A program made the translations under genes and the position numbers. From the NCBI GenBank assembly GCA_951230915.1, contig OX579638.1, positions 8,450,696-8,514,695 of the forward strand: a stretch of DNA of 64,000 nt, in the 5' to 3' direction. The DNA is from Antitrichia curtipendula. Its lineage: Eukaryota > Streptophyta > Bryopsida > Hypnales > Leucodontaceae. Positions 24,298 to 38,192 of the stretch are shown in pieces. The notes beneath the pieces are model-generated. The model was not told where the DNA came from. It saw nothing but the letters and a program-made list of their open reading frames with translations, and made no database searches. Position 1 is the stretch's first letter. Each line of letters begins with the position of its first letter.

Positions 24298-25009
24298 TCA
24301 TTTTCTAGCGAGAGTGCTTGGTGGGGAATCATGAAATTTGAGAGTCATTGAGATAGGAGAATGGTTAGACCAAGTGTTGTCACTATAAGTCTTGTACTCC
24401 ATAAGTTTTTGGTTAGATGTTCCAGTTCCATTCTTAAATATGTAAAATTGGTCAAGTTGTACCAAGATACAGTTGCCATCAACTTTGAAGTTATCATAGG
24501 AATATGATAGACTACTTGGTGATCTCACGTTATCCTCTATGTGAAGTTGGTGCTTGAGGTTGGAGAAAAGAGCTTGCTCCATGATTGGAATCATCTTGCT
24601 ATTGGGATTAGTCTTATCTTGTCTTCCACCATATTGAAGTTGTCCCCTAGTATCCACGACATCCGGTAGGGAGATCAAGGATCATAGCCTTCCATAACAG
24701 ACAGTGAAAAAATGAGTCATTAGGAGCATAGGTGTTAGTGATATCAACATCATCTCCTAGGAGACCTTGTAAAACAATCCACTATGCCCGATTATCAAAA
24801 ATGTCTTCGTGATGGCTGACCATATGGGCAAGTTTAGGCCCCAGTAAAGTAATGATACCCTCTTTGCTTGCCCATGGGCCAGATGGGTTATTATTATAAC
24901 CAACGTTAGCTTCTGCTAACCATGAGGAAGCTTGAGGCCAAAATAATTGACCAAGATTGTGAGAAACTTGGTTTTGAGGTTTGTGTTTTTCAATAAGAAT
25001 AATGTTCAA
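24298..25009 (-). pseudogene. LINE endonuclease domain fragments
   Basis: Minus-strand frames spell degraded parts of the L1 endonuclease-exonuclease-phosphatase fold: 'GIITLLGPKLAHMVSHHEDI', then (after a break) a 'TNTYAPNDS' block, then 'LPDVVDTRGQLQYGG', and finally 'TWSNHSPISMTL', which corresponds to the conserved SDHxP motif with Asp replaced by Asn. The domain is split into at least two frames and is not functional. Confidence 0.7.
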
Positions 25010-26596
25010 CTAAGGAATGGAATGAAGGTAGTTTCTAAGCATAGGTATAGAGGATTTATTATTTAGTCCCCTGACATTTATTGAAAGAAGTTGTACAATC
25101 ATAAATAAGAATTTGGGTGAGAATTATTACGCGATATCCTCAACGTGAGTGCGACTAGGGCCAGTACAATAATTGCAATAGTATAAGCCTACAAGAACTT
25201 GGTTGAAGGGAGGTGTGCTTAGAGAAGAAGAAGAGAGGAATCTTGCAACTACTCTTGTGTTATAGACAAATTGGGTCAACTTTGCCACCGGCGGGGATGG
25301 AGCGGTGCCTATCGAGAAGGAGGTATCGTTCTACGTTTGAGGATCTTGGCTAGGCCGAACTTGATCAATTGTAAGGCATTGGATTGCTCAAAATGTCAAT
25401 TCATTGTCTCTAGCTTCAATCATGTTCATAAATGCGTATGGACGGTGAGTGATTGATTCTAGGGCTTGAGGATGGGCCTGCTCGTTCTGCATTTGGGAAC
25501 CAAATGAAATGGCCCGAGGTAAAAGATGCGCTAGTTGAGATGAAGTAGGGCTCTTGGAGGCCTAACCGTATTGGAGAGAATTGTTTGCTTTGGGCATCTT
25601 TGAAGGCCTCATTTTTATACATGGAAGGTTCAAAGTCCACGTCCTATACTCTTTTTGTGGGTAGTCACTTGACACATTTCCTCATCTGACTTATTATCAA
25701 GTTTGCTGAAGAATGGAAATTTCTTGCCTTGGTTGGAGCTAATCTTCAAGAATTCTAGAATAATGGTAGAAGGTTCAAGTGAATTTGGAATTGTCATTAC
25801 ATGAGTTGGAGTCTTAGCTGGAGTTATAACTAGCACCACTGGATCAATGATACTAACTAAATCCACCTCTGATAATGATTATGTGAATTGATTAGGGAAT
25901 AGTGGATTAACACTCAAGGCCTCAAAGTGGAGGAGAAATTGGCCTTGAATGGGTCTTTGGCTTCCATCATTGTGATCTCTATTGTTGTAGAGTTTAGTGC
26001 CACCAGGTGTGTGAAGTGTTAGCTCTAGAGACAAACGACTGGAGGCGTCAAATGCTTAATGGGAGCCTTGATGATGTCGATGACCTAATCAAGGTTGGCC
26101 GTTGGGGTGTTGGATGAGCTGCCCATAATACGATTGATCATGATCCTTGAGACTTAGTCATTTTTCTTTATTAGGTGTAGCATATAGTGCTTAATATCCA
26201 CCTCTAATTCCATATCTATGTCATTATCATAAGCGGAGTTGTCTGTAACTTCTATAATATGGACCCGGTTATTAGAGGGGCGAGAAGTGGAGCAAATAGA
26301 AGGGCTTCTTCTTCTTAACTTTGATTATGAACCACATACGTTTGAGAACGCAAAGGGAAGCTTGAAGGTTGCGAGAGCTGCATAGGGTAATCTTGAGGAG
26401 TAGGTGAGACTTTAGTAATGGGAAGTATGCCGGTTGCGATAGGTTCCCTTAATTTTGGTCACTGATCCCTAGGAAGTTTGACTTCCATTGCAATAGGACT
26501 AGATTGATCATATTCTCTAGGTTTTAAGCAATTCCTAGTCTTATGTTGCTACATGGAGCCTAAGCAATCCCTAGTGTCTTGTCAACAAAGGATGTC

Positions 26597-26962
26597 TTAA
26601 CGGTCCCTGATTGCATGACTATGGGAAAGATTGAATGCTAGCCCAATCCCTGGAACCCAATCGACGATGGCACCAATTCTTGGGGTTGTTTGGCTTTTGT
26701 TGCCGTGCCTTGGAGTTGTGGTAAGGGACCATTTTAAAGCCATCATCAGAGGCAGATTTAGATAGTGGTGATTCTTTTTGGAGAGGCGTCTTGCAATTAA
26801 AGTGATTAACTCTGTCGTAGTAGAAAAATCGGCAAACATTGGAGAGGTTTAAGAGCTATTGACTTGAAGACTGGTTGCGATGCTACTGAACGAGATAGCA
26901 AGAATATCTCTATTTGGACAATTAGAATCTTTATGGGATGGATCTAAGCATCGAATACAAGA
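26597..26962 (-). pseudogene. LINE ORF1 fragment with CCHC zinc knuckle
   Basis: At 26,918-26,959 the minus strand encodes C-I-R-C-x4-H-x4-C, a CX2CX4HX4C zinc knuckle. It is preceded by 'VTIEYVIIDKS', as in the gag-like ORF1 of plant L1 elements, where the knuckle follows a DUF4283-type RNA-binding domain. A second degenerate knuckle-like stretch ('CRFFYYDRVNHFNC') follows in another frame. Stops interrupt both sides. Confidence 0.7.
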
Positions 26963-27329
26963 TTTATCTATGATCACGTATTCAATCGTGACCTTTGAAT
27001 ATTACCCTTCTACATTTGCTATCGCTAGGATAGAAATGTAGCCTTTTTGTAGGATCAATCGAAACACAAAATATAGGGTCTGTTGTAGAGAGAGCGTTGT
27101 CGAGTAGAGAGGCCTTGCCTTGGGAAAGCACTGGGCTTCTAGCTGCAAGTAGACTTGGCCGGGAAATAAAGGGGCCCGTGATTCAACAAAAATGTGTATG
27201 CATGCTCATAAAATCTTCATAATGCACCATTAACTCCCAATATAATATCACAGGCTTGTAGAAAATAGTTGGAGTTGCTCATAAACCGAATAGTTCCCTT
27301 CTAAGGAGATCCCGTCACTAAAATGAATG

Positions 27330-28220
27330 CCACAGCCGCTCAAGAACTTCAAATTGAGAATGAAACATCTCTCTGGAAAGCTAACAACAATATCTACAAA
27401 CCCTCCAAAATTCAACTCAAAATATCATACTATCCGACTTTTATAGTTGGTCAAAGTTTTCTCTCTTCAACTCCAAGGCAGCTCACCACTACTCTTCTCC
27501 CAAGGCCATAACTCTCACATAAAAACTCCAAATTGATTGTGTGATGTCTCTATGAAAAGCTAACACAATAATCTACACAAGTAATAAGTCTCAACTCAAA
27601 ATAAGATACTGTCCGACTTTTATAGTCGGTCAAAGTTCACTCTCTCCATTTCGAAGGCAGCTCATCACTACTCTTCTTCCAAACTCATAACTCTCACATA
27701 AAAACTCCAAATTGATTGTGTGATGTCTCTATAGAAAGATAACATGCTAATCTACACACTTACCAAATTTCAACACAAAAAATAAGATATTGTCCGATTT
27801 TTACAGTCGTTCGATGTTCTCTTTCTTCAAATCAAAGGCAGCCTCTCACTACTCAGCCTCTCACTACTTCGCCTCTAACCCTATAACTTTTGTATCCTAC
27901 CTCCAAACTAAGAGAATGATATTTCTTTAGAAAGCTAACATCTAGATACACACTCTCATAAAATATCAAATCAAAAAAACTTCTCAACCAAAAGTTATGA
28001 GCCCTCAAAAATTCTGTTCTCTCGCTCCATGGCAATTATTCCTCTTTCACTCCATCATGCATAACTTCCACACAAAAACTCCAAATTGAGCAAGTGATAG
28101 GTTTTTAGAAACCTCAAAACAAGATGTGAACATGCTCACAAAATTTCATTACAAAAAAACTCCTATAAAATCTGTCCGCACTCTCCAAAGTTTCAGTTCC
28201 CTTAAGCAAAACTAAGAGGA
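27330..28220. repeat. ~180-bp tandem array, about five units
   Basis: The block 'ctcacataaaaactccaaat' recurs near 27,510, 27,690 and (diverged) 28,065. Related starts lie near 27,340 and 27,885. Each unit holds 'gaaagctaaca', 'atctacaca', 'tgtccgacttttatagtcgg' and 'aaggcagctc.tcactactc'. Spacing is ~178-193 bp. The array lies directly upstream of the LINE on the LINE's strand, so it may be its 5' promoter repeats or an unrelated minisatellite. Confidence 0.8.
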
Positions 28221-29766
28221 GGAAGAAGAAGGCCCCCACCTTATCTTCCACCTCACCCCCCATCCCCTCCACCTAAGCAAATTGCCACATGCCACTAAAG
28301 GTCACATGGACCACAATTTGTCCATTGACCACCCCTTTTGCCCCATACTCTATCCTTATCGCCTACGTGGCGATAACGTGGCCTTCAAATCTCTTTTAAA
28401 ATCCAAAAGAATAATAAAACAATCTTTATCTTTTCATTTAACAACTTTTAAAATCTACAAACAAAGTTTAAAATGCTTTCAACTAAAGAAATAAAAAAAC
28501 TAATGTCTAATGGTTGTTTAATAGAGGTAAAAAAGGTAGAATCTTCTCCATGTGGATCTTTAGACTCTCCAAAAAACCCTCTAATTTGACAATATTTAGT
28601 TATTTTTACATAGTGTATGTATACATGATGCAACAGCGTTGCAACCTTCTTCTAGCACCATTTCTACCACACTAGCTAAAGTTTTAGCTTCATGTTGGTG
28701 GAATTCAAGCGGCAGATTCTTCAAGTTAATCCAACAAGGCACACCAAGCCTTGAAGGTTGACAGGGGTTGAAAGCTAGAATACAACGTTGAAATGTAGTT
28801 GTGCAACTTTTAAGACGACAAGGAGAAAAATGCTAGAATTTGTTGAATAAGATCTATAGATTCCAGCTTGATGAAATGAAACCCTCTTCCAACATCATGA
28901 TGTAACAAAATTCTAGTGCTAATAAGGAATTCTAAATCACGAATCTACAACTCATGTCAGAACGAAGAGTGAAGATTGATTCCCTCAGGGGGTGCACTAT
29001 ATAGGAACTCCGTTGATCATGTGTGAACAAGCCCCTATTATTTGGAGGCTATGTAGGTAAAAAATTTTAATCTTATGGAGGGCTTTTTTTTACCTAAATT
29101 TCTAAAACTTGCTTATTTCATATGCCCTATATTTTAGTTGAAATTTTTTTGGATGTTCATTTTTTATACCCTATGTTCATTATAAATATAACATAGTGGA
29201 CAATATTTTACTAAAATTTAGAAGGATAGGATGCACATTTTTTCACGAGAAGGTTTGCCTAACATTATACTTGTACTTTGTAGATAACTTTGAATACTGA
29301 AATTGCAAATTATATTCACAATAGAAACGTAGAATTACTCCAGTTGCAATGAAACGAATTGAATCTGAAATTTGAATCAAAACATAGTACTAAGAAAAAA
29401 CAATGGAACAATACCATACAAGCTCAAGGTTTAGGTCTACAAACAATTCTCAAAATTGTGGTGTATGTGTTCACAAACACATAACTTACCATGAACAAGT
29501 TTCCAGAAACAAAGGTTTGAACAATATGCTTGGTCTAGGGTTCAATGTCCAAGTAAAGCAAATCTCAAAACTCATATGAGGAACTTAGACACTTAGGAAT
29601 ACTAAACTGATTCTTGCAAGAAAAACTCTATTACTGTTGACTTGCATATTTGCAAAGAACAACATCAGTGACTCTGCATATTAGAAACGCGCTGGAGAGG
29701 AGAAAACCAAAAAATATTGCTAATCACAAATGGTTAAGGATCTTACCTCATCGAGATCCAAGAGTT
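28221..29766. other. Intergenic sequence, no gene seen
   Basis: Mixed composition with no recognisable gene. Short frames on both strands carry no motif. Confidence 0.45.
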
Positions 29767-30746
29767 ATTCAAATGTTGGGCAAGTCAACTTGCCCATCTC
29801 CCTTGCGCACTTTGATTTCCACTTGCCACCCGCTGAGAAGAGTAACTCGTAGTTGGTGTAGCTTCGCAGCACCAAGCTCACTTAGGAGGACCATCTGCAG
29901 TCTTCGTGGGAGAGGATTGTCCAATCTCCAAGACTTGCCAAAGACAACTATGTTGATCTTGAAAGCATCGAGCACGCCTTCTCTTCAGGTTTGACATCCA
30001 ACATTGCGACATCATAAGATGCCAGGTGCAACGCTGCAAACTGCAAAATAAAACCTGCATTCAGATTGGTCCTATTTGAAACACATGCAACCTTAGCCAA
30101 CCTCTGCAGCGATGATGTCGCATCTCAAAACGAATCCAACCACAAGAGGACTCACAACTATATTCTAAAAAAAATTGCCATTTAGGTCAAAAGTCTTCAC
30201 CCACCAATCGTAGTCATCCAAGGCGACCCACTTCAACTCAGCCCTTAACTTCTTTGCTCTCTCCAAATATCGATTGGTAATAGCAGTTGGGAGAAGCGTA
30301 GACTGCAAAGGATTATTGTTAACCTTGTCGGAGTTTGTACTGCCACTCATCCAAGATGAGCCAATGGACGGAGCAGTAGGATCTTTTCCTTTGACTTCAA
30401 CAAATTACATTGTTTCCTCCAACGGAACCGCATGTTTTGTAGTAGCTATAGTGAACGATGCATCAAGGAGGCGCCACCGCTTGTTGCCATCACCGTCTGC
30501 TTTGTCAGCTACCCTAATCACGTAAACTTCTCTCGAAAATCCATTAAGCCGCTCCAACTTTTTCCTCATGTGCCTTCTATCTTCTACGTCCCAAAAATTG
30601 AATGCCCACTCCAACACGTCGTTCGATTCTGAAGACAATCTCAGTGCCTCCATAATGGAATCTCCTCCAACATCAAGCTTCCTAAGGTATTTTCGTTCAG
30701 ACGCATTAGACTCCAACGTCCATACTGTAACCTTCTCAGCAGTCAT
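29767..30746 (-). pseudogene. Unrecognised broken minus-strand coding region
   Basis: I do not recognise the protein. A minus-strand frame from 30,746 runs to a TAA at 30,402-30,404 and continues open in the same frame to 30,165, giving ~190 codons with one stop. It is rich in charged residues and looks soluble: 'VLEWAFNFWDVEDRRHMRKK' and 'ERAKKLRAELKWVALDDYDW'. A second block (about 30,045-29,769) starts after a plausible acceptor (ttttattttgcag) with 'FAALHLASYDVAMLDVKPEE'. It then needs a one-base shift to continue as 'DAFKINIVVFGKSWRLDNP' and ends 'DGQVDLPNI'. Its amino-acid use is unlike the AT-rich noise nearby, suggesting a real ancestral gene or a mobile-element gene. No transmembrane or signal segment is evident. 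Confidence 0.4.
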
Positions 30747-33700
30747 GTGAACACCAAATGCAAAACCCTACGCCCAACCCCTAACTAAAAGCATCTGTAG
30801 GCTCAAATATAATCCACAATACAATCACCTAAACTGCTCACTAGTTTGCAGCAGAAGTTTGCGACAAAAACCTTAACTTGAAGCATCTGCAAGCAACGTA
30901 AGGCCTACAACCTTGTGTTGTCCACAAATCTGTTGCCCGAAATCAAGATTTGAAAAAAACGCGGGGCAAAACAAATTCGAAAACCTCTAGTGTTAGCCCT
31001 AACGTTTTTTTATTGAACCTGTAGTATCGGATGGAACACTCATTCATGCATCCAATATTCTTCATCCATCCGCTATCAGGACATGGGATTCCACCCTCGG
31101 TACCTCTGCTATATTTATATTGTATTAAATATAATAGAAGAAAGTTCAAATTTTTAGAGGGGATTTGGGGAGGGGCTCCTTTAGAAAAAAATTGATAAAA
31201 TCTAGTAATATATAACACCCTTCATTATTTATAATGACTAGTCATCCATTATGTGGATGCTAATTTACTTTGAATAATTGTCGAAAATTTAGGTCCAACA
31301 CAATTAAAAATACCCTCCATTTGTTTGCATGCTAACATAAAAAAAAAAGGGGGAGTGCACCCCCCAGGTCGATTCCAAACCTCACAATGACAACGTGTTG
31401 TCTTAAGTACGTAGCTTCTCTCTTCATCATCACCATGTTAAGATCTGAGGCAAATACAACAGCACAGTTTTGCATTAGGATTTCTGAAAAAACTTGCAGA
31501 CAGTTTTGCATCGTGAGGTTTGTGTTGTTCACCTTGGAACGGCACTTGAACAAATGTAAGTAGGTCTGTTGCTCCCATATAGTGTCTATTGCCAAAGATA
31601 AATGCGGATCTAGAACCAAGAAGATCTCTAAAGAGGACGGTAGAATAGTTCGCCACCATCATTGCTAAACTAGATGAGATACCCTAATGAGATTTTTGAA
31701 AACAGGTTTGAATAATCAGGCCATAAGGAGAGATCATCAATTGCATGTAAAATATGAATGCAAAATTAGCTAATTCAAAAATACAAGAGTACTTACAATA
31801 GTGTATCAATTTGATGATTCAACGCAGAAACCAAGTCTAAGGTGGCTCCACACGGCCCTTGCTCTTACCATCACTACTCATTGCTAAAATTTTAAATGGA
31901 TTTTATAAAATATTTTGGATGTTAGAAATTGAGGATTTAAAGGACTAAGGGGCCAAAGGAGAAGCCTGTAGAGGAGGAGTGTGGTAGGCAGGTAGAGCAG
32001 AGGGGAGGAGTTTTTTTATTCATTTTTGACAAGCATTGAAAAAAAATGTACCCAAAGGTTCTCATGTGAAGGATTAGGCATAATCCAAATGGAAAGTTTT
32101 ATGAACATGTGTAGTCATGTTTTTATTTTTTTATTTTTGAAGAATCAATATTCAAGCTTTATCCCAAAATTTATGCTTGAAAATATTTTTTATTATATTT
32201 ATATTACAGTACTTATTTGGTGTGTTGATATAGAATTCAAAGACCTAAAACAAGACTTTGTAGACCGATAAAAATGGATATTTAGGGATTACAATTACCA
32301 GCATATCTTTGATTTATCATAACTTATTTTAAAATTTATAGATTTGATTTTGGTGGATAATTATGTCTAATCATATATCGTCTAAATCACTACTTGTATT
32401 TTTTGCTAAACTATCTCTTAAGGTATTTTGTGATCTCTCTTAGTATTAATAGCAGTAGGTGTTATTTATAAGTAGTATATGTAGTATTTGCGACCAATTG
32501 GGCACAATTAAGCTACAATGGCTATTGGGCAGATTAATTAAATCTCCATCAATTATCAGTTGGACATATGACTTGTGACCAACAGCTCATGCCCTCTAAT
32601 ATTGGGATTAGCCTTAGTTAAAATTGGATTTGGGGGCTATATTCTTGGTCAACATTAATCACCATATAATAGGCCCTATTTACTACATCAAAATGGTCCA
32701 TGATGGCATGATGTTTGCTCCAAGTCACATGAACTGATGACTGCTCCTTGAGTTACATGTTTCAACTCTTAAGTTGTTTTATTTGATTTCATTGTTGAAC
32801 TTGAGGCAAGGTTATATTAGGGCTGCCAAATTGCAAAAGTTAGGACTCCTTGTGGTTTGATTTTTTCTTAGCAACTAAAGATTGTTTTGTTAACCTTTTA
32901 TTACTGCTTGCACACAAATTACTATTGTTTAGACTTTGTGCTAAGAACAGGGACTGTTTTTGTTCTTAAAAAATTTATAGGGTACAAAGTAGTCACTTAT
33001 CTTTAATAGTTTGCAACACCATTCAATGATATCAACTTATTCATGTGCTTTTGTTTGCAACTTCTAGCCAATTTAAAGTAGCCAATTCAAACGATGCTAC
33101 ACCCAAGCTTTATTTACATATTAAATAGACAAGGACATTTACAACAAGCAAGCAAAAACACTTGCAATTGACTCAACCAATGCAATTTCAAACAATTTTC
33201 AACATCCAAATGTTCCCAAGAATTCACACAACTACGTGACTTACTTGGATGATGTTCATAAATCACTTACATCGCATTGACAAAGTATGTATAAGAGTTA
33301 AAGACCGACAATACTCTTAGTTCATTAAAATTATCGCTCTAACACACAATTTACAATCAAATGGGTTCAATTATCAACTCACAAGACTTCCTTTTTTAAT
33401 TAGGCTATTAATTCTCACAAAATAATCTAGACAATTTGATCGGTCACACACTCACCAGTATATCAATCTATGTATACAACAGCTAATTAACCGATGAAAA
33501 TTAAATATTCTTGAATCTATGTCGCACCTCACATACTACCTAATTGATGAACATTGTACATACATCGCACTTCATAGGCTAGAACACAAGGTCAATTTGA
33601 CAATGCTTACATGAGTTAAAGCTCACAATATTATCACACAATCGATTTCACAATAAACTCAGCGCTCAGAAGCAATTTTTATCACTCAGTCTATTAGCCA

Positions 33701-34090
33701 ACAACTTCACTTGCACCAATCATGAATTAGACCAACAATCACACAGTTCATTCACAATTATCACAACTTGTCAATTTGACCACAATTCACTCACTTGGTT
33801 AACTCTAGACGACTTGACACCGTCACTACACACAAGTACACAAGATGAATCTATCAACCAAATAGCCATCATAGAATTTGGCACAATAAGCTCACAACAA
33901 TGGGAACAAAAATAGACAATGTGCAATGTTAAACTAGAATTATATTCACATAAAACAAGAGTGTAAATTCACATTGTAAGTCAAACACTTGTATGAAAAA
34001 AGAAAAAAGAAATTGGACCTTTGGACATATAGTCCCCCAAGTGGTGAAGAGGACTCTTCACAAAGGGCTACATCTAATCAATTTGACCTT
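30747..34090. other. Intergenic sequence, no supported gene
   Basis: Two overlapping minus-strand frames at 31,332-31,662 ('NYSTVLFRDLLGSRSAFIFG', 'GATDLLTFVQVPFQGEQ') have better composition than noise, but I cannot assign them. The stretch 33,060-33,960 is rich in CA-type dinucleotides and 'caattg'-like words and resembles decayed retroelement sequence, without diagnostic motifs. Confidence 0.4.
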
Positions 34091-35032
34091 TTAACCCCTA
34101 AAGGACCAAAGTGTGTTTTTTGGCAACATAGCAATTTTGGGCAGCTCACTACGAATGGAATTTATATTTTTTTTCTTTGAAATTTTCATACAACACGTGC
34201 CCAAGGAGTAGCTTTAAGGCCCAACAATTTTCATAACTTTTGACTACATGGTTAAAAAGTTATTGCATGATATGTCATTTTCAGTCCTTGGCGGGCAGCA
34301 AAGGCAGCCAAAAAACTTCTTTAAATATCACTTTTTAAGAAAATAAAAATTTGAAATTGTTTCTTTAGATTTATATGTACACGGGAAGCTTTGAATCATT
34401 CCATTTAGATCTGTGAGTCAAAAGATATGAGGGTTCTTAGTTTAAGGGTAGTTATGGAATCTCAACTCTAAAATAAACTTTGAAGTCCTTTATTTAACTT
34501 GATTTTCAATATTTTTGAAAAAAAATAAGAACATTGGGTGTAGATTGTTTATTACAACATTACAAATGTTGGGATTGGCATTTTTCAATTCCATAAATAA
34601 ATTCTTCACAATTTAGTGTTTTGAATCATTCTCTACCTCTTCCTACTTCCTATTTTTTTCCTATATGTTGTACAATTCCAAATGATCTGAAATTTTTCAA
34701 GCACGTAGCCAACTTGCCTTCAAGAATAAATTCAAAGAGTAACCACCATTTTGGACATTTTTTCATACAAATGTGACCTTGTGAAGGGCAGCTGCCCGTT
34801 TTTTTGCAGGGACAAAAAAAGGATTTTTGTCAATTCAAACGCTATTATCTTGCAATCCACATGGTGGAAAATTCTGAAATGTTTTCCACATCTTCTTAAA
34901 CAAGTTTACTACAGGATCCTATGGTTTCATATGTCCAAAAATGCGTTTTATCTAAAATTTGGCACTAGTATTAGAAATGGCAGTTTTGGAGCATTTTTGG
35001 TGAAAACATAGTCAAAAACATTTAGGGGTTAA
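34091..35032 (-). repeat. Family B element, full length, reversed
   Basis: Left 'ttaacccctaaaggaccaaa', right 'aacatttaggggttaa', so TTAA is intact on both sides. It carries the inverse of the family B signatures, including 'gtgaagggcagctgcccg' and 'ttttcctatatgttgtac'. It has the best-preserved termini of family B. Confidence 0.8.
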
Positions 35033-38000
35033 AATCTTGTTAAATTGTCCTTTTCCAGATCTAAGCAAATAGACCTCTTCAACTTTGGTTGAAGATTTAC
35101 CTTCCTAATTGACTTGCTAGTGGAAATGTGACAAATTGACAACTCTATTTATAAATCAAATCAATTTGAAAATCAAATTGACAAAAAATTGATAAATTTG
35201 AAATACAACAACGTGTCACTCACATTTTGGTACAATAATCTTAGAGAAATGAAAAATGAGTTCATACTTTAATATCCACATACAAATTCATTGATACTAG
35301 TTTGCCATTTGAGAGACCATATGTTGTTGCCATAATCATTGGTATGTCATTTGTAATTGTCACAAATTCTTCTTAAATCTCCTTTCATGCCAATTACTTT
35401 GAAATATTTATAACATCTATGTTTTATATCATGTATCATATCAGTTTTTGCATTTATGATTTGAGAAAAATAACTAGCATACAAAAATAGTATGCCAAAT
35501 AAGTTTTAAGAGTAAAAATAAAAATAAAAATAAAGTGAAAATAAAGTAAAATAAAAGTGTGAAAGTATTGGTGTGATGTCAGGGAAAATGAAGTGTTCTA
35601 CAACTTGTCCACATATGAATCTAATTGCTTTCCACCACCTACAATTTCCTTATTTTTAGTATTCCATCCAATTTTCTAATGTTCAATGGGATAAAAAGTT
35701 TGAAGTTCAACATTTCTTGCCTTGTCAATAAAAATAAGACAAAAATTGCTTCACGCACAGTCCTTCCCCAAAGGTTTTTGATGGACACCAAATATCCCTG
35801 TTGGCCCAATAGTCTAGGAGATCTTTACTTACGTTACAAAACAAATGAACAAACCATTTGTTTTAATATTTTTACCTTGTGACGTTGCCACAACTATTAG
35901 AGTGTTATTTGTAATTGCCACATAAATGATGGTCAATCCCTTCTTAAATATCCTTCCATATCTATTTATTTTGAAGCAAATTATCCATAGCACTAATGTT
36001 GAAGTCCATGTACTTCATCAATTTTTGTATTTAATATAGTTTTTCTTCTATAAAAATATTTTTTTGGCCTAGAACTAGTATGCCAAATTTTTTTATTAAA
36101 GTAAAAATAAAAATAAAAACATTGGCACACATTGTGACCATTGAAGCATTTTTCAACTTAGTGAAGTCTGGGTTTGAAAGCCCTATAGCTCTCCACAACC
36201 AATTTTTAATTCCCGTTGCCAATAAAAAATTTGGGATTCAATATCTTTAGTCTCACCAATTGAAACACCAAAAAACTTACTTTGGCTCACACCCTTGCCA
36301 AGGACTTTCTGACGGTCTCACAACATGGTGCATATAAATATGGAATAGCACGGGGGTCAAACCACATTCAAAGGTACCATTGGGATTAATTCTGTAGGAC
36401 AAGACTTGAGTCCTTTTCTAAACTTTTGAAGCTTTCATTTACTCTGATGTTGTCATTATTTAAAAAATTTATGGATGAATAATATAGCAATGCATCCCTT
36501 GAAAGGGATGAAGAAAAAATTTCATAAAAAAAATCTTTCAAAAGACATAAATCATCAATTTTAAGGCTAAATTTAGTGTCTTTATTACAATATAGCATTT
36601 TAAATAGATTTTTTTATCCAAATTTTCTTAACTTTCAAAACATACATCTATCAAAAAGAATTTTTAGTAATTAAATTTTGAACTAAAAATAGTATAATTT
36701 TTTAATCAATTTGTTCATTTTTGACAAATTCTTGATTTAATCTTTAAAAAAAATTAAACATTCAATTCTAAAAATAGATTTCATGGGACCCTCAATGTGA
36801 ATAATATAAACACTTTTTGTTCTATCACAATCATCATTCAAATTCATTTTTATATTAAAAAAGACATTCACATGTTTTTACTTCTGAATATTATAAAAAA
36901 TAAAAAAGTATTCAAATTATTGCAAAAGAGTCCTTTTCTATTCTCTCTTATGAATATTTATACACATGATTTTTTTGAATTCAATCATAATATTATTCAT
37001 TAGAAATTAGACCCCTTTTCTACCATTGAAAAACCTGACATGCTGACATCTAAACTTCAATTGAAACTTTAGTAAGTAAGTTTAGATTTATCTATGAATA
37101 AAAAAATATTAGTCTTAACATGATTTGAACTACTAGTAGAAAAGGACTAAAATGACTAAATTTAATAGATTAGCTTCAAAAAAGATACATTGCAGATTTC
37201 AATGCGTCTGACCCCTTTTGTGGTACCTTTGAGTGTGATTTTACCCACGGGGCCTTCACTATAAATTTTTTTTATGTATGATCCCTTTATATCCTTATTG
37301 TCCCTAAATAATCCTTAACCTTATTTCAAATTCCATTTTCTAAATCTTTATTCTATAATTCTCACAATAACCTAGAAACTGTCATAGCTAGCTTTGACCT
37401 ATCATAAATGATGGACAATCATTCGAAATGTCTTGAAACTTTGCGACAATGTAGACCAATTAGTCAAATACACACATGTCAATTTTTATCTCAATCTAAA
37501 TATTGTTCAATTTTGGTAGACATTTTCTCACTACTAATTTTTTGCAAAGTCATGGCTTCTACACTTGGTTGTACTTTGTGCATATCATAAAAAATCATAG
37601 CCATATTACAAAAATTCAATAAGATTCAAGCTTCCAACTACACCCTTCTTGGTTGCTTTAGATTCCAAACGCCTCCATTTTGAAGCTTCATATCTACTTT
37701 TCCATAATAGATTTTGATTTGGAAACTGGTATCATGGTAGATCAACTATTCATTATCTTAAATTCAAAATTTGGCATTGACACTTCACAAAACCCTAACA
37801 TATAAGGTAGAAACATTATATCTATAATGTGTGTGTATTATGTATTCAAAGATTGCTTAATTTATAAAAATTCAACTTACTCTACACAATCTTGCATCCT
37901 TTTTATTTGTCAATAATTATAAGAATACGTTGCAAAGTTTTTGCCTCACTATTTTGATTGTTCTAAAGCACAGTCTTTTACAAACAAAACATATCTCTTA

Positions 38001-38192
38001 CATGCAACAAACCCTTACAGATAATAAAAGCTTGACACACAAGGTAGAAAGTCTAGGGTTTGGAGGTCAAAACAAGAGTTCAGCTAAATGCGGACACCTT
38101 AGATGACAGTAGCAACAACCATCTGAACATTATAAAAACAACTTCGATGAATGCCTAACTGATTTTAATTATACTTTAAAATTGCCAAATTT
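35033..38192. other. AT-rich intergenic sequence, no gene seen
   Basis: Long A/T-rich stretch, including 'aaaataaaaataaa' runs near 35,510 and 36,110. A lone CACTA-like end lies near 37,133. No coding region is supportable. Confidence 0.5.

Larger units (their letters stand above)
20651..27300 (-). mobile_element. Decayed L1-type LINE retrotransposon
   Basis: On the minus strand the order is ORF1 with a zinc knuckle (~26.9 kb), an apurinic-endonuclease-like region (~25.0-24.3 kb), reverse transcriptase (~23.5-22.9 kb), a C-terminal region (~22.5-21.2 kb) and an (AAT)n tail (20,651-20,686). That is the order of plant L1 elements. Every domain is split by frameshifts and stops, so the copy cannot encode working proteins. 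Its length (~6.6 kb) is close to full length. Target duplications could not be identified. The 5' boundary is uncertain, because a 180-bp tandem array begins immediately upstream and may belong to its promoter. Confidence 0.85.

Noticed and set aside
32470..33960. LTR retrotransposon ends near 32.5 and 40.5 kb
   Set aside because: Shared 'accaattgg' words only; no primer-binding site, polypurine tract, LTR pair or pol motif could be supported.
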